From Nonomuraea sp. MG754425 (lineage in GTDB: Bacteria; Actinomycetota; Actinomycetes; Streptosporangiales; Streptosporangiaceae): a DNA stretch of 59,635 nt. Made by a program: the position numbers and the translations under genes. The notes under the pieces were generated by a model. It was not told the DNA's origin. It searched no databases and worked only from the letters and a program-made list of their open reading frames with translations. Positions 24,790 through 33,421 of this stretch are shown here, piece after piece. The DNA lies in NCBI RefSeq assembly GCF_021699195.1, contig NZ_SSXE01000070.1, positions 1 through 59,635 on the forward strand, read 5' to 3'. Positions within the stretch are counted from its first letter, which is position 1. Every line of letters begins with the position of its first letter.

Positions 24790-27621
24790 TCAGTCGCCCC
24801 GGTGCAGGGCGTTGTGGTGGATCTCCCACAGCGCCGTCTCCGGGATGCCGGCCTTGACGAGCTGCTCCCACGTCGCCATCCGGTCGGCCGGGTCGGCGAG
24901 CATCAGGCGCAGCAGCGGTCGCAGCGCGGCCCGGTCGGCGCCGTCCTCGTGCCACATCGCGCCCAGCGCCTGGTGCATCGCGGGCGAGCGGACGGCCACC
25001 GTGCGCAGCAGCTCCTCCAGGATGCGCACCCGCTCGCGGAACGGCAGCGCCTCCCCCTCCCCCAGCGCCCGCAGCAGCAGGTCGAGCAGCTTGCGGTGGC
25101 GGGGCGCGTGCCCGGTGGCCACGGCCACCACCACGTCGCCCATGCCGCTGGGCTCGGCCCCGCCGCCGAGCACGACGTCCTCCTTGCCGTCCACCACGAC
25201 GCGGTGCGCGGACAGGGCGGTGACCAGCCCGGACCAGCCGTCCTGGCCGAGCTGCCCCTTCCACAGGTGGGTCAGCGCCGACCAGCGTTCCAGATGGTCG
25301 GGCCCCGGCAGGATGGACGAGACCGCGACCGGCTCCTCGGAGGCGGCGACGACGAGGAGGGTGAGGTTGGCCGAGTAGGCGGCCAGGCGGCGGGTCGTGG
25401 TGTGCCGCACCGGGCGGAAGCCGGTGAAGTGGCGGCGCGGCCGGTCGTGCAGGGATTGCCGTAACAGCCCGGCCAGCAGGTCCACGCAGCGGGCCCGCAC
25501 CGCCGAGGGCACCTGGGCGAGCAGTTCCAGGACGAACCCGACGGTCGGGCCGCGCTCGGCCACGCACGAGTGGGACGTGACCGCGTACAGCAGGTCGTCG
25601 TCCACGGCCTGGACCACGGCGAGCGGCTCGTCGCCCGCCAGGCGGCGGCGCCGGTCGAGGTCGCGCAGCGCGTACATGGTCAGCCAGGCCACCAGGAACT
25701 CGCCGAAGGTGGAGTGCAGGAACGCGTGACCCTTCCGGCTCACGAAGAAGAACCGCTCGGTGGCCTTGCGGGCCCAGTCGACGCGCTCGTCCTCGTCGTC
25801 GGGGTCCTCCTCGCCGCCGTGGCACAGGGCGGGCAGGTCGCGGTCGAGCTGCTCGCCGGTGATGACCTGGCTGCCGCGGGCCAGCATGGACAGCGCGACC
25901 GCGCCGAGCATGACCAGCTCCTGGTCGATGGCCACGCGGTGGGCGCCGCCGGTCTCGCGTTCGGTGTAGTCGCGCAGCAGGACCTCGTACAGGCGGGCGC
26001 GTTGCAGGGGGCCGTGGTCGTGCTGCAGCGCGTTGCCGCCGGCGTCGTAGAGCGCGAGCAGCAGCAGGAGCAGCGGCTGCCTGGCCATCTCGCCGTGCAC
26101 GAGCGCCGCGGCGGCGGGCAGCGGCTTGAGGTCGCGGCGGGCCAGCAGGGCGCGGTTGGCCTGGTCCCAGATGTCCAGCCACTGGCGTACCTGGTCGTCG
26201 TCGAAGGGCTGGAGCTCCAGCGCCAGGAGCCCGTCGGGGAAGCGTACGCGGTCGGCCACCACCGTACGGCTGGTCACGATGACCGCGACGGGCCGGCCGA
26301 GCTCCGCCTCGCTCGCCTGGAACGCGCGCACCCGCTCCAGGTAGTCGTAGTGGTTCTGCCCGCCCTGCACCAGTTCGTCGAACCCGTCGAGCAGGATCAC
26401 CGGCATGGCGCCGTTGCCGGCCGCCACCAGGTCGGCGTAGGCCACCTCCTCGCCCAGCACCTCGCCGACGGCCTGCTCGATCTGCCGCGGCAGGCCGGCC
26501 CGCGCCCGCACGCCGCGCAGCTCCACCCGGAACGGCAGGAACTCCGACCGGGCCAGCCGCGCGGCCAGCACCTCGGTCAGCTTGGTCTTGCCGGAGCCCG
26601 GCTCGCCCACCACGAGCAGCGGCGCCTGGGTGGCGCGCAGCGAGGTGAGGTGTCCGACGAGGAACGCCTCGGCGTCGGCCAGCAGCCGCTGGCGCTCCCA
26701 CCAGCTCCGCTCCGCGGGCGAGGACTCGGGGGCCAGCTCGGCCACCCGGCAGCGCGGGCTCAGGTAGCCCTCGCCGAGCAGCGGCAGGTAGACGTCCTCG
26801 GGCAGCTTGCCGGCCAGCAGCAGCGGCTGGTCGAGGGCGTTGGCGGCCATCCTGACCTGATGGATCACGGGACGGTCGCCGGCCCGGGGCGGGGCCAGCT
26901 CGGCCAGCAGCCAGGCCACCCGCGACAGCGCCGTGGCCGGTTGCGGACGCTCGGTGACCAGGCTGCGCACCCCGAACTCGTGGCTGTCGAGCGCCAGCGA
27001 CCGGTAGTCCTCGTCGTAGATGCGCAGCGCGTGCTCGGTCGGGCCCTCGGCCAGCAGGCGGGGGAGCTGGAGCCGGTCGTCGGCGGGCAGTTCGTCCCAG
27101 ACCGACAGCCCGCCGACATAGGCGGCCATGGCCTCGGACATGCGCAGGTAGGCACGTTCCACGGCGGCGCGGGTCTCGGGGTAGGGGATGTGCGGCTCGG
27201 GCGTGGGCAGCCGTTCCAGCAGCAGCCCGGCCACCAGCCGCGCGTACCGCTCGGCCGTCGGGACGCCTCGGGAGATCAGCTCGCCGCGGTCGAGCTGGTC
27301 GAGCGTGAACGGCAGCCCGGCCTCGCCGAGCGCCTCGAACCAGGCCGACACGACGACGGCGGCGTGCGCGGCGGCCAGCCGCTGCGTGCGGGTGAAGCGG
27401 TCGGCGGCGCCCTTGAGCTCCGGCATCCGGCGCACGGCCTCCTCGCCGTAGGCGATGACGGCCTCACGCAGGTCGCGCAGGCTCGTGGTGAGGCGGGTGC
27501 CGCCGGCCAGCGCCCAGCCGGTGCGCTCCGCCTCCGCGGCGAGCCCGATCACCTTGACGAGCCGGCCGTCCTTGCAGCCGAGAATCCGCAGGGCGTCGGC
27601 GTAGCTCGGTGTCTCGATCAT
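24790..27621 (-). CDS. NACHT-domain STAND NTPase with N-terminal helical domain
   Basis: A 943-residue protein. Residues 1-300 are helical (GLAAEAERTGWALAGGTRLT near residue 26) and resemble the NNH-type domains found before NACHT in actinobacteria. The NACHT core has Walker A VGEPGSGKT (338-346), Walker B VILLDGFDEL (408-417) with the NACHT small residue pair after Asp, and a sensor segment VAVIVTSRT. A long helical C-terminal region without clear repeats follows and could act as sensor. Bacterial NACHT proteins of this build include anti-phage NLR-like proteins. Start ATG 27621 has GGGAGGAGG before it. Codon 720 is TTA. An 18-bp palindrome sits just upstream. Phage defence is plausible but inferred. 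Confidence 0.85.
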   Translation of the reverse strand: MIETPSYADALRILGCKDGRLVKVIGLAAEAERTGWALAGGTRLTTSLRDLREAVIAYGEEAVRRMPELKGAADRFTRTQRLAAAHAAVVVSAWFEALGEAGLPFTLDQLDRGELISRGVPTAERYARLVAGLLLERLPTPEPHIPYPETRAAVERAYLRMSEAMAAYVGGLSVWDELPADDRLQLPRLLAEGPTEHALRIYDEDYRSLALDSHEFGVRSLVTERPQPATALSRVAWLLAELAPPRAGDRPVIHQVRMAANALDQPLLLAGKLPEDVYLPLLGEGYLSPRCRVAELAPESSPAERSWWERQRLLADAEAFLVGHLTSLRATQAPLLVVGEPGSGKTKLTEVLAARLARSEFLPFRVELRGVRARAGLPRQIEQAVGEVLGEEVAYADLVAAGNGAMPVILLDGFDELVQGGQNHYDYLERVRAFQASEAELGRPVAVIVTSRTVVADRVRFPDGLLALELQPFDDDQVRQWLDIWDQANRALLARRDLKPLPAAAALVHGEMARQPLLLLLLALYDAGGNALQHDHGPLQRARLYEVLLRDYTERETGGAHRVAIDQELVMLGAVALSMLARGSQVITGEQLDRDLPALCHGGEEDPDDEDERVDWARKATERFFFVSRKGHAFLHSTFGEFLVAWLTMYALRDLDRRRRLAGDEPLAVVQAVDDDLLYAVTSHSCVAERGPTVGFVLELLAQVPSAVRARCVDLLAGLLRQSLHDRPRRHFTGFRPVRHTTTRRLAAYSANLTLLVVAASEEPVAVSSILPGPDHLERWSALTHLWKGQLGQDGWSGLVTALSAHRVVVDGKEDVVLGGGAEPSGMGDVVVAVATGHAPRHRKLLDLLLRALGEGEALPFRERVRILEELLRTVAVRSPAMHQALGAMWHEDGADRAALRPLLRLMLADPADRMATWEQLVKAGIPETALWEIHHNALHRGD

Positions 27622-27636
27622 GGCCTCCTCCCGGGG

Positions 27637-27654
27637 GATTGGGATGTCCCAATC
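27637..27654. promoter_or_regulatory. 18-bp palindrome upstream of the NACHT gene
   Basis: GATTGGGA-TG-TCCCAATC, perfect 8-bp arms, ending 15 nt before the NACHT start codon and adjoining its Shine-Dalgarno. It is probably an operator or an mRNA hairpin; I cannot name the regulator. Confidence 0.6.
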
Positions 27655-27719
27655 ATGCGCTGTGCGCCCCGATCGGCGCATGCTCCCGCGCCAGGACGGC
27701 CCGAGACGTTACCGGTCCG

Positions 27720-29585
27720 TCATGTTCCTTTCACGGCTTGTGCGATGTCGGCCAGCGCTCCTGGGTCCTCGATCGTGGACGGGGCGTCGTACGGGTTGCC
27801 GTCGGCGATGTCCCGCATCGTGGCGCGCAGGATCTTGCCCGAGCGGGTCTTCGGCAGCCGGGGCACCACGACGGCGCGGCGGAAGGCGGCCACCGGGCCG
27901 ATCCGCGTGCGCACCAGGGCGGTCAGCTCCCGCTCGATCTCCTGCGGGTCGCGTTCCGCGCCCGCCTTCAGCACCACGAAGCCCATCGGGAGCTGGCCCT
28001 TCAGCTCGTCGGCGACGCCGATCACGGCGCACTCGGCCACGTCGGGGTGCTCGGCGAGGACCTCCTCCATGGAGCCGGTCGAGAGCCGGTGCCCGGCCAC
28101 GTTGATCACGTCGTCGATGCGGCCCATGACGTAGAGGTAGCCGTCCTCGTCCAGGTGGCCGCCGTCGCCCGTGAGGTAGTGGCCGGGGTAGCGCTCCAGG
28201 TAGGAGCGGCTGAAGCGGGGCTCGTCGCGGAAGAGCGTGGGCAGCGCGCCGGGCGGCAGGGGCAGCTTGACGGTGACCGCGCCGTCGGTGCCGGGCGGGC
28301 AGTCGGCGCCGTCGGCGTCGAGGACGTGCACGTCCCAGCCCGGCACGGGCCTGGTCGGGGAGCCCGGCTTGACGGGCAGCGGCTCGATGCCGACGCAGTT
28401 GGCGGCGACCGGCCAGCCCGTCTCGGTCTGCCACCAGTGGTCGATGACGGGGATGCCGAGCAGGTCGGAGGCCCAGTGGTAGGTGTCGGGGTCGAGCCGT
28501 TCGCCGGCCAGGAAGAGATACCGCAGCCCCGACAGGTCCCACTTTTTCGCGAAATTGCCGGATGGGTCGTCTTTTTTGATGGCGCGGATCGCGGTCGGAG
28601 CGGTGAACAGCGTGCGCACGCCGTGCGTGGCCACCACCCGCCAGAACGCGCCCGGGTCGGGGGTGCCGACCGGCTTGCCCTCGTACAGGACGGTGGTGCA
28701 GCCCGCCAGCAGCGGCGCGTACACGATGTAGGAGTGGCCGACCACCCAGCCCACGTCGGAGGCGGCCCAGAAGACCTCGCCCGGCGCCGCGCCGTACACG
28801 TGGGACATGCTCCAGTGCAGCGCGACCGCGTGGCCGCCGTTGTCGCGCAGCACGCCCTTGGGCGAGCCGGTCGTCCCGGAGGTGTACAGGACGTAGAGCG
28901 GGTCGGTGGCGGCCACGCTCACGCACGGGGCCGGATCGGCGGCGCGCACGGCCTGCTCCCAGTCGAGGTCCCGGCCCTCGCGCAACTCGGCCACGCACTG
29001 GGGCCGCTGCAGGATCACGCACCGGGCGGGGCGGTGGACGGCCTGCTCCAGCGCGTCGTCCAGCAGGGGCTGGTAGGCCACCACGCGCGACGGCTCGATC
29101 CCGCACGACGCCGACAGCACCACCTTGGGCCTGGCGTGGTCGATCCGCACCGCCAGTTCCCTGGCCGCGAACCCGCCGAACACCACCGAGTGCACCGCCC
29201 CGAGCCGGGCGCAGGCCAGCATCGCCACCACCGCCTCGGGCACCATGGGCAGGTAGATCACCACGGTGTCGCCGGCCGTCACGCCGAGGTCGCGCAGCAG
29301 ACCTGCGGTCCTGGCCACCTCCTCCAGCAGCCCGGCGTAGGTGCGCACGCCGGTCACGCCGGTGACGGGGCTGTCGTGGATCAGCGCGGGCTGGTCGCCG
29401 CGGCCCGCCGCCACATGCCGGTCCAGGGCGTTGTAGCAGGTGTTCAGCCGTCCACCGGGGAACCACCGGCCCTCGCCGTACACGACCGGCGGGGGCACGT
29501 CCCAGTCGATCCCGCGGGCCGCCTCGCCCCAGAACCGCTCGGGCTGCTCGACACTGCGCCGGTAGACCTCGTCATAAGCGCTCAC
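27720..29585 (-). CDS. acyl-CoA synthetase, propionyl-/acetyl-CoA synthetase type
   Basis: A 621-residue ANL-family ligase activating a short-chain acid to its CoA ester via an acyl-AMP. P-loop YVLYTSGTTGSPKG, core WWQTETGWP, YLTGDGG, and the C-terminal catalytic lysine in LPKTRSGKILR are all present. The form DHWWQTETGWPVA and the ending TMRDIADGNPYDAPSTIEDP look closer to PrpE (propionyl-CoA synthetase) than to Acs, but substrate is not certain. The best start is GTG 29585; its purine-rich GGAAA is very close to the codon, so the start is tentative. It lies upstream of the NACHT gene on the same strand (98-nt gap) and divergent from a nucleotidyltransferase with 27 nt between. Confidence 0.88.
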   Translation of the reverse strand: MSAYDEVYRRSVEQPERFWGEAARGIDWDVPPPVVYGEGRWFPGGRLNTCYNALDRHVAAGRGDQPALIHDSPVTGVTGVRTYAGLLEEVARTAGLLRDLGVTAGDTVVIYLPMVPEAVVAMLACARLGAVHSVVFGGFAARELAVRIDHARPKVVLSASCGIEPSRVVAYQPLLDDALEQAVHRPARCVILQRPQCVAELREGRDLDWEQAVRAADPAPCVSVAATDPLYVLYTSGTTGSPKGVLRDNGGHAVALHWSMSHVYGAAPGEVFWAASDVGWVVGHSYIVYAPLLAGCTTVLYEGKPVGTPDPGAFWRVVATHGVRTLFTAPTAIRAIKKDDPSGNFAKKWDLSGLRYLFLAGERLDPDTYHWASDLLGIPVIDHWWQTETGWPVAANCVGIEPLPVKPGSPTRPVPGWDVHVLDADGADCPPGTDGAVTVKLPLPPGALPTLFRDEPRFSRSYLERYPGHYLTGDGGHLDEDGYLYVMGRIDDVINVAGHRLSTGSMEEVLAEHPDVAECAVIGVADELKGQLPMGFVVLKAGAERDPQEIERELTALVRTRIGPVAAFRRAVVVPRLPKTRSGKILRATMRDIADGNPYDAPSTIEDPGALADIAQAVKGT

Positions 29586-29612
29586 TTTCCGATCAGAACA
29601 GCAGGCGGCCCC

Positions 29613-30281
29613 ATGGCGCAAGATATCGGGGTGAGCGATGAACTGATCCTTTCCGTGGTCGTGGGATCGAGGGCGTACGGGCTGGACACCGACGCCTCCG
29701 ACACCGACCGGCGTGGCGTGTTCGTGGTGCCGACCCGGGCGTTCTGGCGGCTGGACAAACCGCCCACGCACCGTGACGGGCCGCTGCCCGAGCAGTTCTC
29801 GTGGGAGGTCGAACGCTTCTGCGCCCTCGCCCTCGACGCGAACCCCACCGTCCTGGAGTGCCTGTGGTCCCCGATCGTCGAGGTGATCACGCCCGCGGGA
29901 CGGCGGCTGCGCGAGCTGCGGGAGGCGTTCCTGTCCGAACGGGCGCAGCACTCGTTCGCCGGGTACGCCGAGAGCCAGCTCCGCCGGCTCGACCCGGAGC
30001 GGCCCAACTGGAAGCAGGCCATGCACATGCTCCGGCTGCTGCTCAGCGGCCTGCACCTGGTCCGGCACGGTGAACCCCTCGTCGGCATGGAGGCGCACCG
30101 GGAGCGGCTGCTGGCCGTCCGGCGGGGCGAGGTGCCCTGGGACGCGGTGATCGCCTGGCGGGCGGCGCTGTCGGCCGAACTGGCCGCCGAGCCGGGCACG
30201 CTGCCCGGACGGCCGGACCGGGAGCGGGTGGAGGAGTTCCTGGTGGGGGTACGCGAGGAGAACCTGCCCACCCGGAGCTGA
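29613..30281 (+). CDS. nucleotidyltransferase of the polymerase-beta superfamily (YcgL-like)
   Basis: A 222-residue protein with the NT motif VVGSRAYGLDTDASDTDRRG (G-S ... D-x-D), as in the YcgL/COG3541 group of predicted nucleotidyltransferases, followed by a helical region with LECLWSP. Such proteins presumably transfer a nucleotide to an unknown acceptor. GTG 29631 is an alternative start that leaves the motif intact. It shares a 27-nt divergent region with the acyl-CoA synthetase. Confidence 0.78.
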   Translation: MAQDIGVSDELILSVVVGSRAYGLDTDASDTDRRGVFVVPTRAFWRLDKPPTHRDGPLPEQFSWEVERFCALALDANPTVLECLWSPIVEVITPAGRRLRELREAFLSERAQHSFAGYAESQLRRLDPERPNWKQAMHMLRLLLSGLHLVRHGEPLVGMEAHRERLLAVRRGEVPWDAVIAWRAALSAELAAEPGTLPGRPDRERVEEFLVGVREENLPTRS

Positions 30282-30397
30282 CGGCCCGGTGCCGATCCGG
30301 TGCCGGCGGCGGGCCGGGCACGGTCGAAAGACTCGCTTCTTCCGGCTTTTCGCCGTCGGCGGGCGCTCCGGCGGAAATATCGCGACAGGATGGGCGG

Positions 30398-31324
30398 GTG
30401 ACCTCCTACGACGACACGCTGCCCCTCCAGCCCCCGATCCGGCTGCCCGACGCGGCCACGCTGGCCGCCGCCGTACGCGCCGCTCCCCTGGCCGACGAGC
30501 TGAAGCCGGACGGCGACGACGCCGAGGTGCTGGCCCTCTGGGCGGAGACCTGCCGCACCCGGCTGGCGCGCGACGAGCGGCTGCTGCTGGAGCTGATCCG
30601 GCTGTTCCTGTCCAGGGAGCCGCTCAAGGGCGAGGCGTCCGGGACGCTGACCAAGCTCGGGCTGGTGCGGCAGGCGGAGCCGTACACGCTGAGCTGGCTC
30701 GGGTTGTGGGTGGCGCGGCAGATCATCGCCGAGACCGCCGGGCAGGACATCCCGGTCATGGGGTCGCTGGCGGAGGCGGACGCGGCGGCGCTGCTGCACG
30801 GGCTGCGCTCCTACCCGGAGGGCGAGCGCGGCGAGGAGCTGGCCGGGTGGCTGAAGGGCCGCGACGAGCGCACGGCGGCGGCCGAGATCGCCGCGGTGCT
30901 GGCCGGCGTCAGCCCGCTGAGCCGGGCGGTCGGCGTGGAGCTGCTGGCGTCGGCGTTCGGCGAGGAGGGGCGGCAGGCGCTGGCGCGGCTGCTGGAGGAG
31001 CCCAAGCTGGGCGCGGTGATCGCGGCCAGGACCGGCCGGGACGAGCGGCAGCCCGCGCCCGACGAGATCGCCTGGGTGCTGGTGGACATGGCGGCGGCGC
31101 TGCTGGAGTTCGGCGGCGAGACCGGCGAGGTGATCGAGTCGATCGCCATGGGGATGCAGGCCGAGGAGCTGGCGGGCACGATCGCGATCCTGGCGTTCGG
31201 GGATCATCCGTGGACGGGGCGGGTGCTGGGGGTGCTCGTCGAGCGTCATCCCGACGAGCGCGTGGTCGCGGCGGCCCGCAAGGCGCTGCGGCGGCTGCGC
31301 GGCCTGGCCGACCTCCGGGGCTGA
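30398..31324 (+). CDS. hypothetical alpha-helical protein
   Basis: Not recognised. A 308-residue soluble, Ala/Leu/Glu-rich protein that is almost wholly helical by composition (for example AALLHGLRSYPEGERGEELA), perhaps an alpha-solenoid. Residues about 60-110 (LLELIRLFLSREPLKGEASG) may be a winged-helix-like segment. The GTG start follows GGATGGGCGG. It stands 58 nt before the zinc-ribbon protein gene on the same strand. Confidence 0.7.
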   Translation: MTSYDDTLPLQPPIRLPDAATLAAAVRAAPLADELKPDGDDAEVLALWAETCRTRLARDERLLLELIRLFLSREPLKGEASGTLTKLGLVRQAEPYTLSWLGLWVARQIIAETAGQDIPVMGSLAEADAAALLHGLRSYPEGERGEELAGWLKGRDERTAAAEIAAVLAGVSPLSRAVGVELLASAFGEEGRQALARLLEEPKLGAVIAARTGRDERQPAPDEIAWVLVDMAAALLEFGGETGEVIESIAMGMQAEELAGTIAILAFGDHPWTGRVLGVLVERHPDERVVAAARKALRRLRGLADLRG

Positions 31325-31382
31325 CCCCGGCCCGGCCCCGGGGTGGGACGGGCGGCGTCGGGGCACCGGTAGAGTCGGCTCG

Positions 31383-31898
31383 GTGACTGAGCATGCGATC
31401 TCCCCTCAGACCGGCATCCTGGGTGACGCGTTCGCCTGCGCCTGCGGCGTCGTCCTCGGGGGCCGGATGACGGCCGAGCTGCACGCCGCCGAGAACGGGC
31501 TGTGCTCGGCCTGTCTCGGCTCCACCGAAGAAGACCTGGTCCCCGGCCTGCGGCGGCCCTGTCCGTCCTGCGCCGGCAGCGGGGGGCGGCGGGAGCAGGT
31601 CACCTGGCAGCTCGCCCACGCCGAGGCCGAGCACCTGATCACGATGACCGTCGTCCGCGGGGTCGTGGCGAACCTCGACGGCCCGTTCCGCCTGTCGGAG
31701 GTCGCCGACACGGTGCGGACCGGGCTGGGGCTGCCCGCGGGCCGGCTGCCCGTCGGGCCCCGGGTGCGCGACCTGCTGCTGCAGTTGCAGGCCGCGGGCG
31801 AGATCACGATGTTGTCGGCCCCCGACGAGATGGTGGGCACGGACATGGTCCTCTACCGCGACCCCCAGTGGCAGCGCGCCCGCACCCTCGGCCTCTGA
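31383..31898 (+). CDS. hypothetical protein with Cys-rich zinc-binding N-terminus
   Basis: A 171-residue protein whose first 70 residues contain CACG, CSAC and CPSCAGSGGR pairs, the last resembling a DnaJ-type zinc knuckle; they could bind one or two zinc ions. The C-terminal part (residues 90-160, VVANLDGPFRLSEVADTVRT) looks like a winged helix. Overall it may be a small nucleic-acid-binding protein. No neighbour explains its role. Confidence 0.68.
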   Translation: MTEHAISPQTGILGDAFACACGVVLGGRMTAELHAAENGLCSACLGSTEEDLVPGLRRPCPSCAGSGGRREQVTWQLAHAEAEHLITMTVVRGVVANLDGPFRLSEVADTVRTGLGLPAGRLPVGPRVRDLLLQLQAAGEITMLSAPDEMVGTDMVLYRDPQWQRARTLGL

Positions 31899-31925
31899 CC
31901 GCCCCGGCCCTCCGTGCGGGGGTCA
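31896..31925. terminator. bidirectional hairpin terminator
   Basis: TGACC-G-CCCCG pairs with CGGGGGTCA around a short loop. The stops of the two convergent genes (31896-31898 and 31923-31925) pair with each other at the stem base. Confidence 0.5.
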
Positions 31926-32735
31926 GGCGTCGCCGGTGACCCGGCAGAGGAGTTCGCCGTGCAGGAGGGACAGCCACCCGTCGCCGGCCTCCGCCCACTC
32001 CAGCCAGCCCTCCGACATGCGCCGCAGGTCCGCCTCCGTGGCGGCCCCGGTGGCGAGGGCCTGCTCGGCCATCGCGGAGCGCAGCACCCGCTCCGCCCAC
32101 ATGCCGCCCCACCAGGCCCGGTCCTCGGGCGTGGCGAAGCACCAGGTGGAGGAGGTGGGGGTGATGTCCGTGAAACCCGCCCCGCGGGCCCAGGACAGCA
32201 GCCGCCGCCCCGCGTCCGGCTCGCCGCCGTTGCTCCGCGCGACCCGCTGGTAGAGCGCCATCCACTCCTCCAGCGCCGGCAGCCGCGGGAACCAGGTGAA
32301 GGCGGAGTAGTCGCTGTCGCGCACCGCCACGTATCCGCCCGGTCTGGTCACCCGCCGCATCTCCCGCAGCGCCCGCACCGGGTCGCCGACGTGCTGCAGC
32401 ACCTGGTGGGCGTGCACCACGCAGAAGGTGTCGTCGGGGAAGTCCAGCGCGTGCGCGTCGGCCACGGCGAAGTCCACGTTCGGCAGCCCCCTGGCGGCCA
32501 CCTCGGCCCTGGCCAGGTCGAGCGCGTCCGCGGTGACCTCGGAGGCCATCACCCGGCCGTCGGGGACGAGCTCCGCCAGGTCGGCGGTGATCGTGCCGGG
32601 GCCGCTGCCGACGTCGAGCACCAGCATGTGCGGCTTGAGGTGCGGCAGCAGGTAGCCGGCCGAGTTCGCGGCGGTGCGCCAGCGGTGTGAGCGCAGCACG
32701 GACTCGTGGTGGCCATGCGTGTATACGGCGTCCAT
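31923..32735 (-). CDS. class I SAM-dependent methyltransferase (UbiE/type-11-like)
   Basis: A 270-residue methyltransferase with motif I VLDVGSGPGTITADLA, acidic SEVTADAL, DAHALDFPDDTF and the post-II segment QVLQHVGDPVRALREMRRV typical of Methyltransf_11 enzymes. The ATG at 32735 (MDAVYTHG) is chosen for GAGGGGG 9 nt upstream; a start at 32771 would add 12 residues. Substrate unknown. It is divergent from peptide deformylase. Confidence 0.82.
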   Translation of the reverse strand: MDAVYTHGHHESVLRSHRWRTAANSAGYLLPHLKPHMLVLDVGSGPGTITADLAELVPDGRVMASEVTADALDLARAEVAARGLPNVDFAVADAHALDFPDDTFCVVHAHQVLQHVGDPVRALREMRRVTRPGGYVAVRDSDYSAFTWFPRLPALEEWMALYQRVARSNGGEPDAGRRLLSWARGAGFTDITPTSSTWCFATPEDRAWWGGMWAERVLRSAMAEQALATGAATEADLRRMSEGWLEWAEAGDGWLSLLHGELLCRVTGDA

Positions 32736-32810
32736 CGGGCGAAACCCCCTCGTTGCGGCGATGACGCCCACTCTAGCGCGGTCTCAGCATTCAAGAGAGT
32801 TCGTCTCACA

Positions 32811-32840
32811 TGACAAGACACTGCGACCGGTACGTACACT
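32811..32840 (+). promoter_or_regulatory. possible promoter of peptide deformylase gene
   Basis: TGACAA (32811-32816), 18 nt, TACACT (32835-32840), 40 nt before the GTG start. Weak but correctly placed. Confidence 0.35.
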
Positions 32841-32880
32841 GGACGGCGAATCGTCGGGACTTCCAGGAAGGGCGTGGGCA

Positions 32881-33414
32881 GTGGGAGAGGTCCGGCCGAT
32901 CACGCGCGTGGGCGATCCGGTGCTGCACCGGCCGTGCGAGCCGGTCACCCGGTTCGACGCCGAGCTGGCGGCGCTGGTGGCGGACATGTTCGCCAGCATG
33001 TACGCGGCCGAGGGCGTGGGCCTGGCGGCCAACCAGATCGGCGTGCCGCTGCGGGTGTTCGTCTACGACTGCCCCGACGCGCAGGGCGTGCACCACAAGG
33101 GCGTCGTCGTCAACCCCGAACTGGAGCTGCCCGGCGTCGGCGAGCGGCGGCTCGACGCCGACGACGAGGGCTGCCTGTCGGTGCCCGGCCAGTACGCGCC
33201 GCTGCCCCGTGCCGACCGGGCCGCCGTGCGCGGGTTCGACGTCGCGGGCGCGCCCGTCCGGGTCGAGGGCACCGGCCTGCTGGCCCGCTGCCTGCAGCAC
33301 GAGACCGACCACCTCGACGGCCACCTCTACCTCGACCGGCTGCCGGCCAAGCGGCGCAAGCAGGTGCTGGCGGCCTACCACGAATCCACTAAAGCCGACA
33401 AAGCACCGCTATAG
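32881..33414 (+). CDS. def: peptide deformylase
   Basis: A 177-residue Fe/Zn hydrolase that removes the formyl group from nascent N-terminal Met. All three motifs are present: GVGLAANQIG, EGCLSVPG and QHETDHLDG with metal ligands Cys and two His. Length fits the class. The GTG at 32881 has AGGAAGG 9 nt before it. The Xre/cupin regulator gene begins 7 nt after its stop, with a small inverted repeat CCACTA/TAGTGG (33386-33417) spanning the junction. Actinomycetes often carry more than one def. Confidence 0.93.
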   Translation: MGEVRPITRVGDPVLHRPCEPVTRFDAELAALVADMFASMYAAEGVGLAANQIGVPLRVFVYDCPDAQGVHHKGVVVNPELELPGVGERRLDADDEGCLSVPGQYAPLPRADRAAVRGFDVAGAPVRVEGTGLLARCLQHETDHLDGHLYLDRLPAKRRKQVLAAYHESTKADKAPL

Positions 33415-33421
33415 TGGAGGA

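Noticed and set aside
25570..28134. Long plus-strand frame opposite the NACHT gene.
   Set aside because: No motif, His/Gln/Arg/Val-rich shadow; NACHT Walker motifs are on the minus strand.
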